Of a stretch of 64,000 bases of DNA, positions 31,561 through 43,919 are shown in pieces. The position numbers and the translations under genes were made by a program. The stretch is from the NCBI GenBank assembly GCA_015680685.1, contig MNCI01006170.1:126354-190353 (forward strand), given 5' to 3'. The DNA is from Gnetum montanum. Its lineage: Eukaryota > Streptophyta > Gnetopsida > Gnetales > Gnetaceae. Numbering within the stretch: position 1 is the first letter of the stretch; each line of letters opens with the position of its first letter. The notes under the pieces are model-generated. The model ran no database searches. It was given only the letters and a program-made list of their open reading frames with translations, and was not told the DNA's origin.

Positions 31561-32690
31561 CACCTCTACAAAGTGTGTGTTGATGGCCTAGTTTGATGGT
31601 GTGTCCTTGATGTTGATCAGCTGCACGTTATCCAGGACACATGAAGGTCCTTGTATGGGCCACTATGCTAGGAGATGCATGATCATTAAAATCCTAATGG
31701 CAGGGTACTATTGGCCAACAATCTTTAGGAACACTTACCAATATGTCTGCTCTTGTGAACAATGTCAACAAGATGGTGGAATGACTGCTCAAATGGAAGG
31801 ACCTCAAAAATGGATTCAATGACTAGAACCATTCGACATTTGTTCATTGATTTCATGGATCCCATCACACCCATGTCACATGGAAAGGCGTGCATCATAG
31901 TCACTATTAACTATTGTACAAAATGGGTAGAAGCAGTAGCTGTCACCAACTATGGATCTTCTCTTGCTACTTAGTTTGTACAAAAAAATGTTGTAAATAG
32001 GTTTGGTATGCCATGTGTATTAATGTCTGATAATGGAACTCACTTTATAGGCACTACTTTTCAAAAGCTTGTGCAATGCTTGGGGGTTGAACATAAACTC
32101 ACAATACCCTACCACCCCCAAGCCAATGGTCAAGCTGAGGTTACAAATAGGGAAATCACAAAAATACTAACAAGAACTACAATAAATATAGGAAATATTG
32201 GAGCATGAAACTTAACAAGGCCCTCTGGGCCTATCGCTCAACATGAAAACTTCCTATAGGCTACTCTCCCTATGAGTTGGTGTACATTAAATTACCAACA
32301 CTTCCTATCCAATCCAAGCTCCACACACTTTCAACAGCTTATGACCTTGAACTTGACTTAAGTCTAGCACAAAAGGAAAGATTAATAAGTGTCAACCTAT
32401 TAGAAAAAAATGATTAGTGGTATGGTCATCTAACAAGTTGCACAATGCATCTAGAAAAAAGTGCCATGACCTTAGAATTAGAAAAGTCAAACTTCAACTA
32501 AGAGACAAGGTTCTCTACTAGAACCCCATGCATGTCCCTCAATGAACCAAATTTCCGATGCGATGAGAAGGACCTTATATCATCTCTGAAACTTTTCCTT
32601 CTAGGGCCATGATGATCTATAAACCTAAGGGCCCAAACAAGAAACAACTGGTCAACATACAACAAGTCAAACCTTTTCATGAGTTTAAGA
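31560..32690 (+). pseudogene. Ath-2 integrase
   Basis: Zinc domain remnant MKVLV-GHYARRCMIIKI, YYWPTIFRNTYQYVCSCEQC (31640-31790); core with FIDFMDPITPMSHGKACIIV (31850), SDNGTHFIGTTFQKLVQCLG (second Asp kept, 32028) and GQAEVTNREITKIL (Glu kept, 32128). The C-terminal half to 32690 has YSPYELVY-like remnants and many stops. Catalytic residues survive, but frame breaks abolish the protein. Confidence 0.88.
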
Positions 32691-34801
32691 TACCTAATAT
32701 AATAAATTCCTCATTGAATGGACAACCATATTCAATATTTTAGATCTCTTCCTTTCAACATAGTCATGGGGAAGATGGCCATCCATGCTAATCATATAAG
32801 TGGCTTCTCAGTTTTTCACATTTTTGTTTTACAACTTTTTATTTTACACATTCTTTATCTTACACTTTTCGTTTTCTACTTTATTAATTTTTCAAAATTT
32901 TTGTTTTACAACATCATTAGTATGTTTTCTTTTTCTTGAATATCTTACAATTTCTTATATATTTTTCTTTGTTTGAGTATGATTTTCTTATCTTGTTTGA
33001 ATAATAAGTGTCTTATTGCCAACTAGGTTTAGTGTAATTTAATTGACGTGGACATGTGTTATCTAGTTGTTTGATTGTTGGTGTCTAGATTCTAGCTTTA
33101 AATTTTGTTACTGATGATTAGGACATAGTGTTTGTTTCATGCAACAAGTAGTGAGTTCACAACATCCATCCATCCACAAACTCTATGGTTTTTCTTATTC
33201 TGGAAGTGTGTAGTCTCTTATTCATTAATAAAACATTAACAAACTTGTGACTTTAGTAGTTTCTAGAATTGGGAAGGATTCAAAGTTTTGAATAGGGTAT
33301 TACTTCAAGGGGATTTGGTATTCATTGTGCTTTTCTACTTGCTTGGGTGCATGTGTGTTTTCATGGATTTCTTATTATTCTGTGTCAACCAATAATAGAA
33401 ATTTAAATAAGTCTTTGCATGGTGTGGATTCCATTTCAAAAAAAGAAAAAAAATCATGGAAATTCAAAGCACACCCCTTAGACAAAGTAAACATCTTTGC
33501 ATGGTGTCGTTCAAATTTCAACAAAAATAAAAAATAAAAAACGGATGAGAATTCAAAGCACACACCTTAGATAAAATAAATGGGCTACAAGTGCTAGTTA
33601 TGGGACTAGAAATACATGTTACTCATGCCTAAAGGTCCCCTCTAACTAAGGCCCTTCCCCACTTCCTACTTCTCTTTTCTTCTCTAATAAGGAATGGTGG
33701 TTGTTCTGTGGGAGCACTCTTGTGTCTTAGGGGGATGAACTGGTCTTAGAATGACAATGCGAAGTCACTGAATGTGGTTGGTTTTGGTCTAGACTAATGA
33801 TGGATTTTATTAGGTCATTTAATCACAAAATTCACAAGGGGCTTCATGTGACCTCAATCAGGAACTCCATTTCACTCACACTCTCTCATCCCCCTATGCT
33901 CTTCATGTCTCACCTCATTGTTGGTTTCATGTCTTACTCAATGTCCTAGTTTGATGTTTCAAAATTCTTAGGTAGTTTCTTTTGAGTTTTTGTATTTAAC
34001 TTCTTGTAGCCATTAATCATCCATGGGGCCCATGGACTCTTTGGTTTGAAGTTATGCAAGGGAAATAAAAGGCTTGTGCTTGCTTTAGGGAGGACCCACT
34101 TACATATCTTTTGGTTCAATTAGTTAAGTTCTTTACCCTTAGACATTTTCGCAATCAAATCCTTTTTGCATTTCCCACTAATGACATTGAATAATGCAAA
34201 TATTCACAATCTTTTCCAGTGAGATTTCCTTTTTTATTATTGTGAATTCTTACATCCCATTTAAGCATTTCATCTTATTTGAACTTTTTGCATTCAATCA
34301 TGGATAGCTTATTCATTTTACCCTATATGTTAGTCTTCCCGCTAACACTAATAAAAGCATTAATATGTCATAATCACAATCTAGCCAAGTATAACCACTG
34401 ATGAGATAAGGTACTTAAAAGGGTATATGTTACACATTGAACACTAATCCATGATTTTGTTGTGATTGTAGTGGAAAGCATGGACTAGAAGTGGGACTAT
34501 CTTCATCAAGGATGATGCAATAGTGGCATGTGATGAGGATCCTTCATGCTCATTGAATCTTCTCCCTCACTCTTTAGCTGTGAAGAAGAGTTGTATGTTA
34601 GTGTTGTCCAGGTGTGTTCTCTTATCTTGTCATGAACACTCAATTTTGTAAAAGATTGTAATTTTGTACAATTAGGCACTTAGAATTTATCTGTTCCATT
34701 TGAGTCAAGTTTGTTTGTCAATTAATAATCCCATAACTTTTCAATATTTTGTAAGGAACTTGTTCCTCCTCTTCTTCACTTGAGGACAAGTTTTCATTCA
34801 G
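32691..34801 (+). other. Ath-2 3' untranslated region
   Basis: About 2.1 kb without coding. Shared with Ath-3 (35651-36530) and Ath-4 (48723-50820). A run of TTTTACA-like words lies at 32815-32925. An 82-bp tandem duplication occupies 33413-33494 and 33495-33577 (CTTTGCATGGTGT to AAGCACAC-ACCTTAGA). Confidence 0.75.
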
Positions 34802-34812
34802 TCATGGGGGTA
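34802..34812 (+). promoter_or_regulatory. Ath-2 polypurine tract
   Basis: ATGGGGGTA directly before the 3' LTR; Ath-4 has GGAGGTA at the same place. Confidence 0.7.
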
Positions 34813-35645
34813 TGATGAGCCATGTTTTGACTAGCTTTGATATCAGGTATCTAATATTGGAGTCCAAGATGTGATGTCGAATATCCAATATTACAAGGTA
34901 AATGTTGACCTATAAATATAATGCTAGGGGTCACAATTTCTATATAGTATTTCATAGTTTTTGGTCATAGGTAGCAAAGATCTTACAATTTGTTTTCTCC
35001 AAAGTTAAAATATTTTCTGAGTGGCTGCAATATGAGTTTGAGTGTATATGGACCTTTATTCAAGCACTGATGTACCTAAGCACAGTAGTGTGACATGAGT
35101 AAAGATGAGCCCTTTTGATAAACCTTGCAGCATTGATAATAGATTAATGTTTTCTTTAATGCATTTATTACTCACACACTTTACTTGAATGTATGTTAAT
35201 TAAGAAATTAATGTCTAGTTGTTAATGAGCACAAGCACGACCACCTCAAACATACATGCAGCACTTGGTAACCCAGAAAAACTTAATGTTTGGTAACCCA
35301 GTAGTGCCACATGCGTTCATGATGTGTTTAGGAAGAGGGAATGGGTACTTTTTTTAGGCTAGCTAGGTAGTAGATTAATTAGATATTAATTTCCTCCACA
35401 TTTCATTCTTGTTTTAGACGATTACACTCATAAAATACAAATGATAAAAATCATATACCTCAGTTGCACTTAACCATAGACTTGTGCCTCATGAGTGGAA
35501 CTAGGAAGACAATGATCATTTTAATTAGATTTCACATCTTAGAACCCATGTAATTGAGAACTTAAGATCTATGAAATTTGACCTGATCATGTGTGAATGC
35601 TTGTAATTCATATGGTTGGGTGTAGGGGTACCTCACTACTCATTA
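34813..35645 (+). repeat. Ath-2 3' LTR
   Basis: 833 bp, collinear with 25625-26457. TGATGAGCCATG start, TATAAATA 34911-34918, CTCATTA end, then GTAGC. Confidence 0.92.
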
Positions 35646-35650
35646 GTAGC

Positions 35651-36530
35651 TTTACCTAAAGATGTTAGAGGGGATCTTTAGGCATGGGTAACATGTCTTT
35701 CTAATTCCATAACTAGTACTTATAACCCATTATTGAGTCTAAGAGGTGTGCTTTGAATTCCCATAGTTTATTTTTTTTAGTTTTATATTTTTATGATTTT
35801 TGGATGGGAACCACACCATGCAAAGACTTTTAGCTTCATATTATTGGTTGATAGCAGAATAGTGAGAAATCCATGAAAACACTCATGCACTCAAGAGGAT
35901 AGGTAAGTACAGAGAGTATTGAATCCCCGTAAAGTCATAACCTTATCAATCCATTTAATCCTTTCCAAGTTTGAAAGTTATCAAAGTCACAAGTTCGTTA
36001 AAAGTTTTATTAAGGAAGGGACCTCATATTTCCAAAACAAGAAACATCATGGAGTTTTTGGATGGGTGGATGAGGTGGACTTACTACTTGTTTCATGAAA
36101 AAGAAACCATGTCTCAGTTATCTATACCAAAATTTAAAGATAGAATCCATACATTAACAAATCAAATAACAATATAGTACAAACTACCATCAATAGCAAC
36201 CACAACTACACTATGTCCTATTGGCAAGAAGGGAAAAAAACAAGATGAAATAAAACATAAGAAAATCATAAAAGAAATTCAAACCAAAAAAGTAAAATAT
36301 AGAAGAAATTTTAAAATATCTAAAAAAGAGAAAAATGTACTAATGATGTTGTAAAACAAAAAATAATGTAAAACAAAAAGATGTAAAATAAAAAAATGTA
36401 AAAGATGAGGAGCCACTTTGTATGATGAGAATGGATGGCCATCTCCCCCATTACTAAGTTGGAAGGAGGAAATCCAAAATACTGAGTGTGCTTATCCATC
36501 TGAGAAGGTGTTGTGGTCATTAGCTCTCTT
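35651..36530 (-). other. Ath-3 3' UTR remnant
   Basis: Reverse complement of the Ath-2 3' UTR: TTAGAGGGGAT, CCATGCAAAGACTT and the TTTTACA-word region (36345-36405) occur in the same order. No coding. Confidence 0.75.
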
Positions 36531-36539
36531 AGGCTTATC

Positions 36540-36830
36540 GAAAGGTTTGATTTGTTGTATGTTGATTAGAAATTTCTTATTTTGACATTCTAGTTTGTAT
36601 ATCAACATGGCCCTAGAAGTAAAGGTTTCATAGATGATGTAAGGCCATTTCCACAATGTCTGGAACTTAGTTCTTTATGGCACATGTGTGGGGTTCTAGT
36701 AAAGGACCTTATCTCCTAGTTGAAATTTTACTTTCCTTATTCTGAGATCATGACATTACTTGTTGAATGCCTTGTACAAATCATTAGATGATAAGGCTTT
36801 CTCAAGTTGGACACTCAGAAGCACGTTTGA
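36540..36830 (-). pseudogene. Ath-3 integrase C-terminal remnant fused to gag
   Basis: Matches the integrase end of Ath-4 at 50850-51120 (RKEKF-like words, GPCYLRNPTRVP-type region, words such as TTGTTGTATGTTGAT). Near 36790-36830 it runs directly into gag sequence (TTTCAATGAAGATTTTAAGC), marking the deletion joint. Confidence 0.75.
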
Positions 36831-38105
36831 TATTTTTCAATGAAGATTTTAAGCATCATACTCTAACCATAGATTGCTTCCAACTCCAAAGACTAGTACC
36901 AACTTTTAACTTCTTTGATGAGCATCCTTGAGAACAACTTTAATTTTTTCTAGTCATTCTCCATGTTTTGTAAGGCATGGACATCATGAAAGGCTTGAAG
37001 ATGGTTCTGTAGATCTAATTTATATCCCCCTTTGAACTTGGGAATATTGTTCATATCCAACCACTTAATTTTTCTATGTTTGACATGCCTTGTTGGAATT
37101 CTCACTGCCTTTGCAATATTTAGAATTTTTCTTGTTGCAAGTAAAGGCTCATCATGGTCATAGCCTATGTGATGGCCATGATGTCCTTTGCTTTCCATTA
37201 TCTTGTAGTGGTGGTCCTGCCTTAATTACCCACACCCCTAGTCTTGACTAGACTATTGGGCCCTATGATCATCTCTATTCCATTAGTCACCTTCATCAAG
37301 GTTACATCCTTTGTTGCTTTAGTCAAAGTAAGAGGAGGAAGAAGAGGATGACAAAGATGAAGAGGAAGGAAGACTAACATCACCATGGTGCTTGCCATCT
37401 CCTCTTCTGTGGTCATGAGCACAATCATCATCATGATGCTTATCCTCATCCCTACCATGACTCCTACCTTTGTATNTTGTGGTCATGAGCACAATCATCA
37501 TCATGATGCTTATCCTCATCCCTACCATGACTCCTACCTTTGTATCCCCCATGATCATGGGACCCATTCTTGCCTTAACCAAGATCATTTATAGTAGACT
37601 TTAAGTTCTAGTTTAATCCTCCTTTTTCAAAACCAAGGGGAGGAAAGTTAGTGAATTGAGAACCCCCAGAGAAGGGATCCTCATTATCTTTTTGACCCAA
37701 CAAGAACAAGGGGTTATTGAACCATTTTCCCTTTAAAGCTTCATAGCACCTCTCTTATTGTCGATCTCTTTTGTGTTGTGCCTTAGTGATATGGTAATCC
37801 TGATAATCGTGATGTTGCACAATGTATTTAGCATTGAGCCTATGGATGGCCAACCTCATAAGAGTTTGGTATAACATTGTAGGAACTAATTGATTAGGCA
37901 GCAACACACTACTATCCTCCATGTTCCACCACCACAACTATTCATCTTGATGTAGGATGAAGGTGAAGTCTAGCACATACTCATCAAGATGAGTATATAT
38001 CACTCTACATTGTTGGGGCACTGGTAGATTTGATCATTCATTTATTTGTTGATTGGATGTATGCTAGAACCTCAGCAGAGAATCATCCTTGTGAGAAGAA
38101 GATAT
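36831..38105 (-). pseudogene. Ath-3 gag, 3'-truncated
   Basis: The start codon is ATA (38105-38103) where the relatives have ATG. Then SSSHKDDSLLRF, EYVLDFTFILHQDE, WMVVEHGGY-type region (37755-37937), a His/Asp/Ser-rich part (37220-37590) and the core KIKWLDMNNIPKFKGGYKLD, LQNHLQAFHDVHALQNMEND (36950-37080). An N at 37476 sits between exact 68-bp duplicates that lengthen the Asp/His-rich part artificially. Start inferred from homology with Ath-1 and Ath-2. Confidence 0.8.
37408..37545. other. Assembly join: N at 37476 between identical 68-bp copies
   Basis: 37408-37475 and 37478-37545 are identical (TGTGGTCATGAGC to ACCTTTGTAT). Probably unmerged contig ends, not a real duplication. Confidence 0.85.
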
Positions 38106-38240
38106 TTTAGATTGAAAGAAAATACCAATGTGCTTTTACAATTATTATTATCATTTTGAATGATGGTGACTTTAAGGTTCATTACAATGATTTTGAATAA
38201 TTTTCACTAAGTCATAGATAGCACATGTAGCTAACTAATG

Positions 38241-38259
38241 TGCTTGGAAATAGTGCTAA
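38241..38259 (-). promoter_or_regulatory. Ath-3 primer-binding site
   Basis: TTAGCACTATTTCCAAGCA follows the LTR end CTCATCA; decayed Asp-type site. Confidence 0.6.
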
Positions 38260-39080
38260 TGATGAGCAATGAGTATACCCTACATCCAACCATATGAATC
38301 ACTAGCATTCACTTAGAAATTCAGTTGAGTTTCATAGACTTTAGCTCATTAAGTACATCGGTTTCTAAAAGGTGAATTTAGTGATTGTAATCATTTTCTT
38401 CTTAGTTCCACTTGTGAATTGCAAGTGTATGGTTAAGTGTAATTGAGGCAACTGACTTTTATCATTTTGTCTTTTATGGTTTAATCACCTAAGTGCTAGA
38501 AATAAAGTAAATTTAATGTGTAATTAATATAGTAACTAACTAACACTTAACTAATTCAAACATAAGCATTTGCTCCCACTTTCCATATACATCTTGAACA
38601 AATTATAGCACCACTAGGTTACCAAGTGTTAAGTGCTATTGGGGTTACCAAGCATTAACCATATGCTCGAAGTATTCGTGCTTATGTTTACTATTTATCC
38701 AATATTAATTACTTAATTAAAATTCATTAAAGTATATTTCATGAATATTAAATGCATAAAGAAATCATTAATCTATTCCAAGTGTTACAATTTTTTATTA
38801 GAAAAGCTAATCTTTATTACCATTCACATTGTTGTGCTTAGGTACATCAATGCTTGAATAAAGATCTATACACTTCTTTGACTCCTATTGTGGGCACTCA
38901 AAAAATATTCTAACTCTTGAAAGGAAAAACTACAAGAGCTTTGCTACAAATAAGAAATGAAATCGATGAATTGTGCACCTAAGTGTTGTATTTATAGGTT
39001 GGCACACATCCTGCAATATCAAATATCCAATAATGCATCATGAGATTCGATATCAGAGCCTAATGAAAAATGATTCATCA
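38260..39080 (-). repeat. Ath-3 5' LTR (821 bp)
   Basis: Element orientation TGATGAATCA at 39080, TATAAATA at 38996-38989, AATAAAGATTAG near 38815, end CTCATCA at 38260. The block before TATA has GATATCG and GATATT words. Confidence 0.88.
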
Positions 39081-40449
39081 AGTATGTAAATCACTATTTT
39101 AATGATGGAAAAGAGGATATGGAAATATTAAGAAATCAAGTTGAATAGTTGCATTGAGTTATCAAGTGAGAAGTGAGTAAGGTATTAATTATTGAAAACA
39201 TTTTGGCATTGAATATGTTCTCTTATCTTATAATGCTTAATTAGAGTTACCCTATTGTTGACATTTTAGTAAGCTTTATCCAAGATAGTCTCTCATCTTC
39301 AACAATGAAACTACTGATAGCCAACCTTATTCTATTATTTCTAGTAAGTCCAATATCAATTTTTGTTGTTCAAATGGGTATGATGACTTAATCTCATCCT
39401 CACCTTCATCTGAAATCACTAGTGGTAGCACTTAATTGGGTTCTAGCAAAACTAAGAGAGCTTTCATAAATTCTAATTTCGACATCATTTCTTGTTATTT
39501 GACAAAAAAAAACGAGGATATCCTTATTGTTGGTGCATTTCTTCCAAATTCTAATTTTTACTTATGTTACTATTATTCTATTATTTTGATTTTGCTTAAT
39601 TAAAGTTTAAATTAACAATAAAATAAACATAATTTAAGGACACAAAATTATCAATGGTAGTTACTTATTGGTAGTTAATCTATATGACTAAAGCTCACTC
39701 AAAATGAAGAATTATGGTAGTGCACACCATCAATGAGAACTATTATCATTACAACCTTTTGCTATTATAACTTATTAAATCCATGTCATGAATTAGCTTC
39801 TATTGCATATTCATTATTTTGGATTTAAACTATCAAGAAATTTGCAAGAGTGTTTGCTTGACTTGTGCAAATCTTTATAAGAGTTATGTAAGTGGATAAA
39901 AATACTTGTAGGAGTTGTTAAAGCTGTTAAAGTTTAGGTACTAATAAGGTGTTAGTTTAATGGTATAGGTTTTGGCATGATAATGTTGAATTATAGATTT
40001 CATTTCATCATGTAGCATTTTATAAATGAAACTAAAATTAAAGCTTTTAAAAAATAATTCTATAAAAGGAATTTTAAAACTCACTCTAAAAAAATTTAGT
40101 TTTAATTTTAAAATATGGTACCTATCCTTGCACTGCTCCACTAGGGGGATTCTCTAGTTTATAGGAAATAGATAAGAAAGTACTATGGAAATGGAAATGA
40201 AAGTAAGTGACAATAGAACCACATCATGATGATGATGGGGAAGATTCATTGATGTTCTTTTGTAGAGTTTAACAATTACGTCATTATTAAGTATAGGTAA
40301 AAGTGAAGGGGATTTTCTAGTTTCCAAAGAATAGCTAATTTAGTATTGTGTAAATGAAATAAACCTTTATTACATTTGAAGATTGAGAGGATTTATTGGA
40401 TAGATATTACATTGGAAGATCAACAGGATTTACTAAATAGATATTACAT
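39081..40449. other. Unassigned AT-rich DNA with a weak open stretch
   Basis: 39345-39600 (plus) reads as one frame with a single stop (INFCCSNGYDDLISSSPSSE, RAFINSNFDIISCYL), Ser-rich. I do not recognise it; it may be a fragment of a transposon or gene. The rest shows nothing. Confidence 0.4.
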
Positions 40450-42290
40450 TTTTATAAAAAATAAAAATAGACTCTACAAATTGAATAAGCACCAAAGGGG
40501 GCATAAAAACAAATCATATAGGTGTTTTTGTTGAAACATTATAATGCTATCTCAAATGTGTAGTCATAACACAAGAAAGAAATACATGTAACTCATCATT
40601 AAAGGTTTTTGATGTGCACAATCTACAAATGTGCTCTTCTTGGAGAAGTTGCATCCATGTTTTACTTTCAATTCTAAGATGATGAGAACTTAAGCAAAGC
40701 TTGATGATAGTATTCTGATATTTGATTGGAATAGTAGCAAAGAGATAGTGAGCTTCTACATTTGGTTTATTAGATCTAATGTGGTGTAAATAAAATTATC
40801 TCTTGCCTTCCACATTAGACTACATCTATGTTAAAACTTTCTTCTTAACTAGTTGATAAATATGCTTAAGATTTTGCTACATTTTATCCCAAAAAATATT
40901 CTATTCTCTCAACCATTATATCCCTTGAAAATACTAACCATGGTCTTGTGAATCCTCAAGAACTACTTTAGAAAATTTGTCTTATCTTGAGATATGCAAG
41001 CTATGCATGTATGTAGTAAATTAGTATAAGGCTTATACTTTTAAAGGTAATAAAGCACATTCACATAATAACATTTGAGTAAATTTTTTGCATTTTCACT
41101 TTTAACTTGTTAAGAAGAAAATGTTTCTACAGTATTTTGATATCTTTCCAAATTTTAGCACTAAGTCCAAGTTCCCAAACAACATAACCATATAATATAG
41201 TAGGATAGATGATACCTTGAAAATTTTATTTTCTAACCTTCAAAACCTAGAGTCCTAAATCCTTGCACTTGTTTTTGAGAGCATACAGAGCCTTGAAACC
41301 TCATGCTATTTTTTCTTTGATGCACTTCCCCATATGTAATTGTCCAAGTAAATGAGGCCCAAATAGTTAAAAGAATTTCCTATTTGCATATTGATACATC
41401 AAAAATAAAAGTTATAACAAGTATTTCTTGTACCCCAAATCATCAATTTGGTTTTATCTACATTCACTTAAAGGCTAGATGAATGAAAATAATTTTTTAA
41501 AATTGGCAACATAGTTTGCATACCTTTCGTAGTAGTGGAAATCAAGGTAGCATCATCTATATATAAAAGAATATTTACTACTTCAAATCCAATTTTGATA
41601 GCATGACTATCTTACTCATTGCATAACCATTCTTTTATTTCATCAATAAAGATACCAAAGAGAGTTGAAGAAAGTGGACAACCTTGTTTAACTCCAATTT
41701 TTCTTTGGAATTGAAATTTTTTTCTAAATTGTTGTCTATAATTTCAATAAGCACTTCCTCATACAATCTTTAAGTTATTGCAATCAAATATAATAGGAGG
41801 TTAATTTTATGTAAGCACAACCATAATTTGGTAAGGATTAATAAATCATATGCTTTTGCAAAATTAATAAAATAAAATAAAATAAAATTTATTAAGAATT
41901 TTTACAATCTCTATGTAGTTTCTAAGAATAGTTAAGTAATCAATAGCAAAGTAATTGTCTAAAACCTTCTTAACATCTTGCCTTGATTTGGTTACTTTCA
42001 TCCTAAGTACTGATTCTTTTCTCTAGTAGAGTGATCAACAACTTAGCAAAAATATTGCTCACAATGATCATTTCATAATTGCTTAAATTATTTTTATCCA
42101 TCTTTTTATATAATAAGATAGCTTTACTAGTTTTCCAATATCGATTTAATCCTTGATCCATTGTTAAATTCATTTGGTGCCAAATTTCTCTATGAATAGC
42201 AAATCTTGCCCACTTCAATAATTTTGTATATAAGCCATTTGAAATTACAACTTTGCAATATGCAAGCTTTTTAATACCCACTATGAATTC
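40450..42290 (-). pseudogene. LINE copy 1: reverse transcriptase and C-terminal part
   Basis: Non-LTR RT read right to left. Motifs: YWKTSKAILLYKKMDKNNLS and YEMIIVSNIFAKLL (42050-42200), FCKSI-type motif A near 41850, IGVKQGCPLSSTLFGIFIDE (about 41630-41700), NILLYIDDATLIS (YIDD box, about 41555-41590), VNVDKTKLMIW, FNYLGLIYLDNYI, then a C-terminal stretch to about 40600. Stops and frameshifts are frequent. RT type is clear; clade not assigned. Ends before a recognisable poly(A). Confidence 0.85.
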
Positions 42291-43600
42291 CTAAAGAGTA
42301 AATTGAAGAGGTTCTTTTTGTACAATATTAGTAGAGTTATCATCATCTCTTGTAAATAACTTATTGTAAAATGAGAAAATATCTTGAAAAGAAAAATTAA
42401 ATGATGAAGAGGCTTTATGATGAAAATAATGCCAAAACTATTTAAGATCATTTTTAATGGTGTAAGAAAAATATTCATGCTGCTCCTTCATAAATTTCCT
42501 TTTCTTGGTTCTAATCAAGAACTTATACATTTTGACTAAACTTTGTCTATGACTTTTATTTTCATTTTTAATATTCTACTTAGCCTACATGCAATCCTCA
42601 TCAAATCAAGTCTTCTAACCACCCCATTGTTGTGAATGCACAAGTTGCTTAGCTACCATAAGTAAAATTTGTTCAAGCTCCTTATATCATTTTTCAAAAG
42701 TTTATTTGTTATGAGGTGAATTTATATACATTTCCTTGACTTTTGGGGTGAGTTTGTACCAACATTTTTTTCTATTTTTTATCTATTATATGAAAATTAA
42801 TTTCAATTGCAACAAGAACACTCCATGATGATGGCAAGACTCACTAAATCTTTTCCAACTTTCAACCCCTTAATAAAACCATTATCTTCATATGAACATA
42901 AAAGCAAATCAATGTAAGAATTATCTTGAGGTCTTGTGAAAGTAAATGATCAAGATTAGGGAAATCTACCAAGGTCATTGCAAATTTGAAGATTGAAAAT
43001 TTTTGTCCATTCTAATAGTTGTTGATCCATCTTATTAATAGTGCCATCTACAAAATGTCATGTTCACATGCTATCTTCAACAATGTCTAAATTGCCAACA
43101 TTATGTTGCTATTGAATAATTTTTGTTTGTTGTGAACCTATCCTTACATTAAAATCTCCACAAATAAATACTAAGCCTTTTGTTGAAAATTCTAAAATAT
43201 CTTTGCATAAGTACTAAAAAAGATGATCATGAGAAAAATATATAAATTTGTCCAATGTAGCATCTCAAGGAGCAAAATAATGTACAACAAGTAAAGAAAA
43301 ACCATTTTGATATAATATTTTTAGCCAAACATATTGTTTATGATCATCAGTATTTTCTCAAAGTACACAATTTTCAAGAGTTTCTCACTAATATTGTAAT
43401 GACATCAAAAGATCCACCTCTTTATCCTACTCTTTTTTTTCTAGCAACAAATTTAATAAATCTAGGAAATACAAAATCTAGAAATCTAACATCTTACCAA
43501 GTGTCAAAAAAACCAGAAATATCAGAGCTATCAAAGAAGCTAATACTATTTTTAAAAAAACTTTATTTGCAACTCCGCCATCAATGTTAAGAAATATATA
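42291..43600 (-). pseudogene. LINE copy 1: AP-type endonuclease region
   Basis: Upstream of RT in the LINE. LVFICGDFNVRIGSQQ near 43110-43150 is the GDFN motif of AP-like endonucleases; further motifs FNLQICNDLGRFP and FTFTRPQDNSYIDLLLCSYE (42910-42990) follow in order, the latter being the SxxD-containing end. The N-terminal part (43250-43600) is badly decayed with GGSFDVITILVRNS as a trace. It would nick target DNA to start reverse transcription. Confidence 0.75.
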
Positions 43601-43919
43601 CCTTAAAGGATCTATATGTTTTTTAAATAATTTTTGGAATGTTTCTTATTTGTAATTACTACCATGTTGTTAGCATTTAGGTATTCTACAAAACCCTATT
43701 CACAAGCTACCTTAAAATTTCTCCATTGTTCAGTCCTTTCTACTAGTTCCTTTCAAGTAAGATCCTCATTTATCTAAGAACTTTCTCATTCTCACTTTGC
43801 TTCAAGTGGCTTTGATATCTTCAAACATGCACTCTATCTTCCACTGCACAAAACATTTTTATAATTCTTGTGAAACATTAATTTTCAAATTTGCATCTTG
43901 AAAATCAATAGACCTTTAA
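43601..43919 (-). other. Possible LINE copy 1 5' part
   Basis: Minus-strand frame reads KCFVQWKIECMFEDIKAT and RKFLDK with stops; could belong to the LINE upstream of the endonuclease. Not recognised. Confidence 0.3.

Larger units (their letters stand above)
25625..35645 (+). mobile_element. Ath-2: full-length Athila-like LTR retrotransposon, decayed
   Basis: 10.0 kb element read left to right: 5' LTR 25625-26457, primer site, gag 26617-28960, protease 29150-29640, RT about 30090-30800, RNase H to about 31400, integrase about 31560-32690, 3' UTR about 2.1 kb, polypurine tract, 3' LTR 34813-35645. Both LTRs are 833 bp with TGATGA...TCATTA ends. By eye they differ at roughly one position in eight to ten. 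All genes have many stops. Family assignment rests on the EVFMDDFS RT box, the Asp-type primer site and the long region after integrase. Confidence 0.92.
35651..39080 (-). mobile_element. Ath-3: internally deleted Athila-like element
   Basis: Minus-strand copy with 5' LTR (39080-38260), primer site, gag N-terminal two thirds (38105 to about 36830), then a direct jump to the integrase C-terminus (about 36800-36540) and part of the 3' UTR (36530-35651). About 6 kb of gag, protease, RT, RNase H and integrase found in Ath-2 is missing. The 3' LTR is absent; the sequence stops at the Ath-2 right border. Confidence 0.85.

Noticed and set aside
39345-39600. Ser-rich plus-strand stretch as a possible host exon
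   Set aside because: One stop, no start, no splice support and no domain; too weak to call a gene.
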